This document shows positions 36,496 to 39,398 of a DNA stretch of 39,398 nucleotides, in pieces (the first letter of the stretch is position 1; each line of letters starts with the position of its first letter). The stretch comes from Planctomycetota bacterium. GTDB taxonomy: Bacteria > Planctomycetota > Phycisphaerae > Phycisphaerales > SM1A02. The stretch lies in the NCBI GenBank assembly GCA_018970045.1, contig JAGWXC010000003.1, forward strand, positions 1 to 39,398, given 5' to 3'. Made by a program: the position numbers and the translations under genes. The notes under the pieces are model-generated. The model did not search any database. It was not told the origin of the DNA and was given only the letters and a program-made list of their open reading frames with translations.

Positions 36496-37365
36496 TCAGG
36501 GCGTGGCAGCGGGTGCTGCCGCGGGGGCCGGAGCCGCGGGGGCCGGAGCGGCGGGGGCGGCCGGCGCGGCCGGAGCCGTTGCAGGTGCATCGGTGGCTGG
36601 AGCGACCGGTGCGGTGGCGGGGGCGTCGGTGGCCGGCGCCGTGGCGGGGACATCAACCGCCGGGGCGGGTGCGGCCGGCGGAGCGGGCGGTTCGGGGATG
36701 AACACCGGCGTCTCGAGCGAAGCGAGCGACTCGATGCGAGCCTTGGCCTGAGCAGCGAGCTGCGGGTAGGCATCCTTCGCCAGCGCGGCGGCCTGCTCGT
36801 AACGCTCCTTGGCGAGCGCGAGCTTGCCTTCGCTCTCCGCGACGGTGGCGCGACCAAAGGCCGCCGGAATCGCGAAGACGAGATTCGTCGTGGGTGAGGT
36901 CGCCGCCGTCACGACCTGCGCGTACAGCTCATCGGCCTTGCCGAGGTACTCGGTGCGCAGTTCCGGCGTGACGGCCTTGTCAGCGTCCTCGGGCTTGCGG
37001 TCCCAGCGCACGCCGGTCTGCAGGCAGGTCATGTAGGTGTCTGCGGCGGTGAGCAGGGCCATCATCCGCACGCCAGGCTCGCCTTCGTTGCGGCTGGCGA
37101 TCTCGACCATGGCGGGCGGGATGCTCGCGCCGGCGAGTTCTTCCCACGCCAGCGCGACGGCGTTGGCCTGCTTCTGCGTCCACCAGTTCCAGCCCATGAA
37201 CGCGCACAGCACCACCAGCACGCCCAGCAGCCAGTTGGGGCCGCTGGTCTTGAGCCACTGCACGAAGTCTTCGTTCAGGCGACCTTCCGCCAGATCGGTC
37301 TGCTGCATCTGCGCGAGACGCTTGCGATCGGAGACATCCCCGGCGGGTCGTTTCTGGTCTGCCAT
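36496..37365 (-). CDS. Single-pass membrane protein with TPR-like domain and Ala/Pro-rich tail
   Basis: MADQKRPAGDVSDRKRLAQMQQTDLAEGRLNEDFVQWLKTSGPNWLLGVLVVLCAFMGWNWW (one TM), helical middle, tail PATAPATDAPATAPVAPATDAPATAPAAPAAP. Start trimmed to ATG 37365. Confidence 0.75.
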   Translation of the reverse strand: MADQKRPAGDVSDRKRLAQMQQTDLAEGRLNEDFVQWLKTSGPNWLLGVLVVLCAFMGWNWWTQKQANAVALAWEELAGASIPPAMVEIASRNEGEPGVRMMALLTAADTYMTCLQTGVRWDRKPEDADKAVTPELRTEYLGKADELYAQVVTAATSPTTNLVFAIPAAFGRATVAESEGKLALAKERYEQAAALAKDAYPQLAAQAKARIESLASLETPVFIPEPPAPPAAPAPAVDVPATAPATDAPATAPVAPATDAPATAPAAPAAPAAPAPAAPAPAAAPAATP

Positions 37366-37412
37366 AAGGGCGGGAAGTGTAGCATCGGCCGAGCCCAAAC
37401 GGGCTCCGCACC

Positions 37413-38282
37413 ATGCGTTACCGACTCCTCGTCACCGACCTCGATGGCACGCTCCTGGACCGTCGTGGGCGCGTGAGCGAGGGCAATCGCCTGGCCATCC
37501 GCAAGGCCCGGGACGCGGGGTTGGAGATCGTCGTCGCCACCGGCCGGAGCTGGATGGAAGCTCGTGCGGTGGTCGAGGAGGCCGGGATCGAGGGACTGTG
37601 CATCGCGGTCGGGGGCGCGAGCCTGCACCGAGCGACCGACGGAGGCGTGGAGCACACGTTCGACATGTGCCCGCAGGCAGCGCAGGACTGCACTCGCATC
37701 ATCAGCGAACACGGCCATGTGGCGCACGTCTTCCGCGATGCATCGCGTGCCGGCCACGACTACCTGCTCGTCGGCAGCCACGACCTGCACCCGGTGAGCG
37801 ATTGGTGGTTCAAGGAGTTCCCGGTGGCGGTGGAGCGCATCGCCTGCCCGACCTACTGGCAGCCGCACGCTCACGCCCATGCGGTGCTGCGCACGGGCAC
37901 GGTCGCCAGCGCTCGCGAGCTTCCGGCGCTGGTCGATCGACTGCGTGAGTGCGTGGGTGATGCGGTCACGATGCAGCACTGGGGCGCCGTGACGCAGGAC
38001 ATGTCGATCGGCACGCAGACGCACGTGCTGGAGATCTTCGCGGCTGGCGTCGACAAGTGGACGATGATCGAGCACGTGTGCGGCTTGCGTGGCGTGGGCA
38101 CCGACCAAGTGGCGACCGTCGGCGATGGCATGAACGATCTCGGCATGCTCCGCGCCGCAGCACTGGGCATCTCGATGGAGAATGCGCACGAGCATGCGCA
38201 TGCCGCGGCGAACGTGCGTGTGGGCCATCATGATCGCGACGGCTTCGCGGAAGCGGTCGAACTCGTGCTTGGGCATCGATAG
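37413..38282 (+). CDS. HAD superfamily (Cof-type) phosphatase
   Basis: MRYRLLVTDLDGTLLDRRGRVSEGNRLAIRKARDAGLEIVVATGRSW...VGTDQVATVGDGMNDLGMLRAAALGISMENAHE. Confidence 0.93.
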   Translation: MRYRLLVTDLDGTLLDRRGRVSEGNRLAIRKARDAGLEIVVATGRSWMEARAVVEEAGIEGLCIAVGGASLHRATDGGVEHTFDMCPQAAQDCTRIISEHGHVAHVFRDASRAGHDYLLVGSHDLHPVSDWWFKEFPVAVERIACPTYWQPHAHAHAVLRTGTVASARELPALVDRLRECVGDAVTMQHWGAVTQDMSIGTQTHVLEIFAAGVDKWTMIEHVCGLRGVGTDQVATVGDGMNDLGMLRAAALGISMENAHEHAHAAANVRVGHHDRDGFAEAVELVLGHR

Positions 38283-38291
38283 GATTCACGC

Positions 38292-39398
38292 GTGATCGGC
38301 CGCGAGCACGACCCCCGTGATGCGTGGACACCGCCCCTGGCGCGCACCGACGGGGATGCGTTGCTCTCGGCGCCCGAGGCGCTCCTGAAGGGCGCGCTCG
38401 AATCGACCGTGCCGGCGGTGGCGGTCTTCGGCCCGCGGCGACCGCCGTTCGAGCCGCTCTTCCGCATGGCCGCAGACCCGGCTGCGCAGGCAGCCTTGGA
38501 TCGCAATGGTCTGCGGCTCGAGGCTTCGGTGGATGCGGTGCGGAGCATCAGCCTGGCGGCGATCGAGTCCGCCGCCGGACGCGGCGCGATCGCGCTCCTG
38601 CCCAACGACCAGCTCGATCGCGGCATGGGTGCGCTTGAGCGTCTGGCACGTGCGTGCGCCGGTCCGGTCGCGCTCGTGCTGGAGGACAATCCGCACCTTT
38701 CGCCGGCCACGTGCCCGCGCCGCATCTGCTGGCGCCTGCGCATGCCGACGCTCGAGCCATGGGATCTCGAGAGCCTGCGCCGCAGCGTCGGCCTGGCGCT
38801 GCGCATGTCGAGCGCTGCAGGCATCCCGGTGGGCATCGTGGTGCACAACACCATGCTGCGATCGTGGGCAACGCTGGCGATGCGGCCCAATCGCGTGGTC
38901 ACGATGCTCGATGCGGTCGAGCCCGAGGCGCTGGTCGTGGATGGTCGCGATCCGCTGCGCGACCTCCGGCGCGATGAGTTCAATCACGCCTGGTTCATGC
39001 CCAGCCCTGGTGAGCGCGAGCGTTACGGCATCATCGCGATCGGTCCGTGCGTGCATGCCACGCTGCACATGCTCGATGCCACGGGGTTCACCGGCCGCGT
39101 GCCGGTCTTCCGACTCGGGGCCAGCGCGCCGATCGATGAGAGCGCGCTCGAACGGTTCCTCGAGCGTTGCGAGCATGCCATCGTGGTGGAGCCACGCCCC
39201 GGCAGCACGGCACCGCGCGTGGTCGGCCTGGCACAACGGATCCGTCGCGCGCACGGCCACGCCGCGCAGGTCTGGTGGACGGAGCTTCCGCCGATCGAGG
39301 GGCATGCGAGGGTGAGGCTCGAACCCAACGAAGGCACGCGAAGCTCCACGCTCGTGCGCAAGATGATTCACCTGCTGGATGAGCTCCGTCCGAGCAAG
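38292..39398 (+). CDS. Indolepyruvate/2-oxoacid ferredoxin oxidoreductase alpha subunit-like, 5' part (runs off window end)
   Basis: GTG start at 38292; LLSAPEALLKGALESTVPAVAVFGP...GPVALVLEDNPHLS...IPVGIVVHNTMLRSW...YGIIAIGPCVHATLHMLDATGFTGRVPVFRLGASAPIDESALERFLERCEHAIVVE; resembles IorA-like pyrimidine/transketolase C-terminal segments. Open at the edge, so missing from the ORF track. Confidence 0.6.
   Translation, partial: MIGREHDPRDAWTPPLARTDGDALLSAPEALLKGALESTVPAVAVFGPRRPPFEPLFRMAADPAAQAALDRNGLRLEASVDAVRSISLAAIESAAGRGAIALLPNDQLDRGMGALERLARACAGPVALVLEDNPHLSPATCPRRICWRLRMPTLEPWDLESLRRSVGLALRMSSAAGIPVGIVVHNTMLRSWATLAMRPNRVVTMLDAVEPEALVVDGRDPLRDLRRDEFNHAWFMPSPGERERYGIIAIGPCVHATLHMLDATGFTGRVPVFRLGASAPIDESALERFLERCEHAIVVEPRPGSTAPRVVGLAQRIRRAHGHAAQVWWTELPPIEGHARVRLEPNEGTRSSTLVRKMIHLLDELRPSK

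Noticed and set aside
36496-36710. GC-rich repeat-like tract at the 3' end of the TPR-like gene as a separate repeat element
   Set aside because: Explained by the coding Ala/Pro-rich tail (PATAPATDAPATAP).

Overview
High-GC, gene-dense chromosomal window. Gene content (secreted proteins with dockerin-like tails, H-X9-DG-type pseudopilin, long RecA leader) suggests a planctomycete-like (Phycisphaerae-like) bacterium; that assignment is inference. I read about 30 protein genes, four tRNAs (Leu-CAG, Phe-GAA, His-GTG, Thr-CGT), one clear cobalamin riboswitch, one LexA/SOS-type operator, several hairpin terminators and short tandem repeats. There is no CRISPR array, transposase or prophage. Most genes are housekeeping: pgi, tal, recA, tsaD, hflX, pckA, ilvA, nadE, mutL, dnaA, rpmA, obg, a RluA-family gene and an iorA-like gene. 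The most interesting points are: (1) a minus-strand B12 riboswitch at about 24.7-24.9 kb leading a dockerin-tagged secreted protein, a pseudopilin, a BFD-like ferredoxin and a methyltransferase; (2) a DegT/DnrJ-type aminotransferase homologue with both the PLP lysine and the PLP-ring aspartate replaced; (3) a secreted HEAT-repeat protein with an embedded pseudo-receiver domain (phosphoacceptor Asp to Gln); (4) a DnaA with an altered DNA-recognition signature; (5) a Gram-positive-type SOS box upstream of a recA with a long N-terminal extension. All calls come from reading sequence and motifs; no database search was run.
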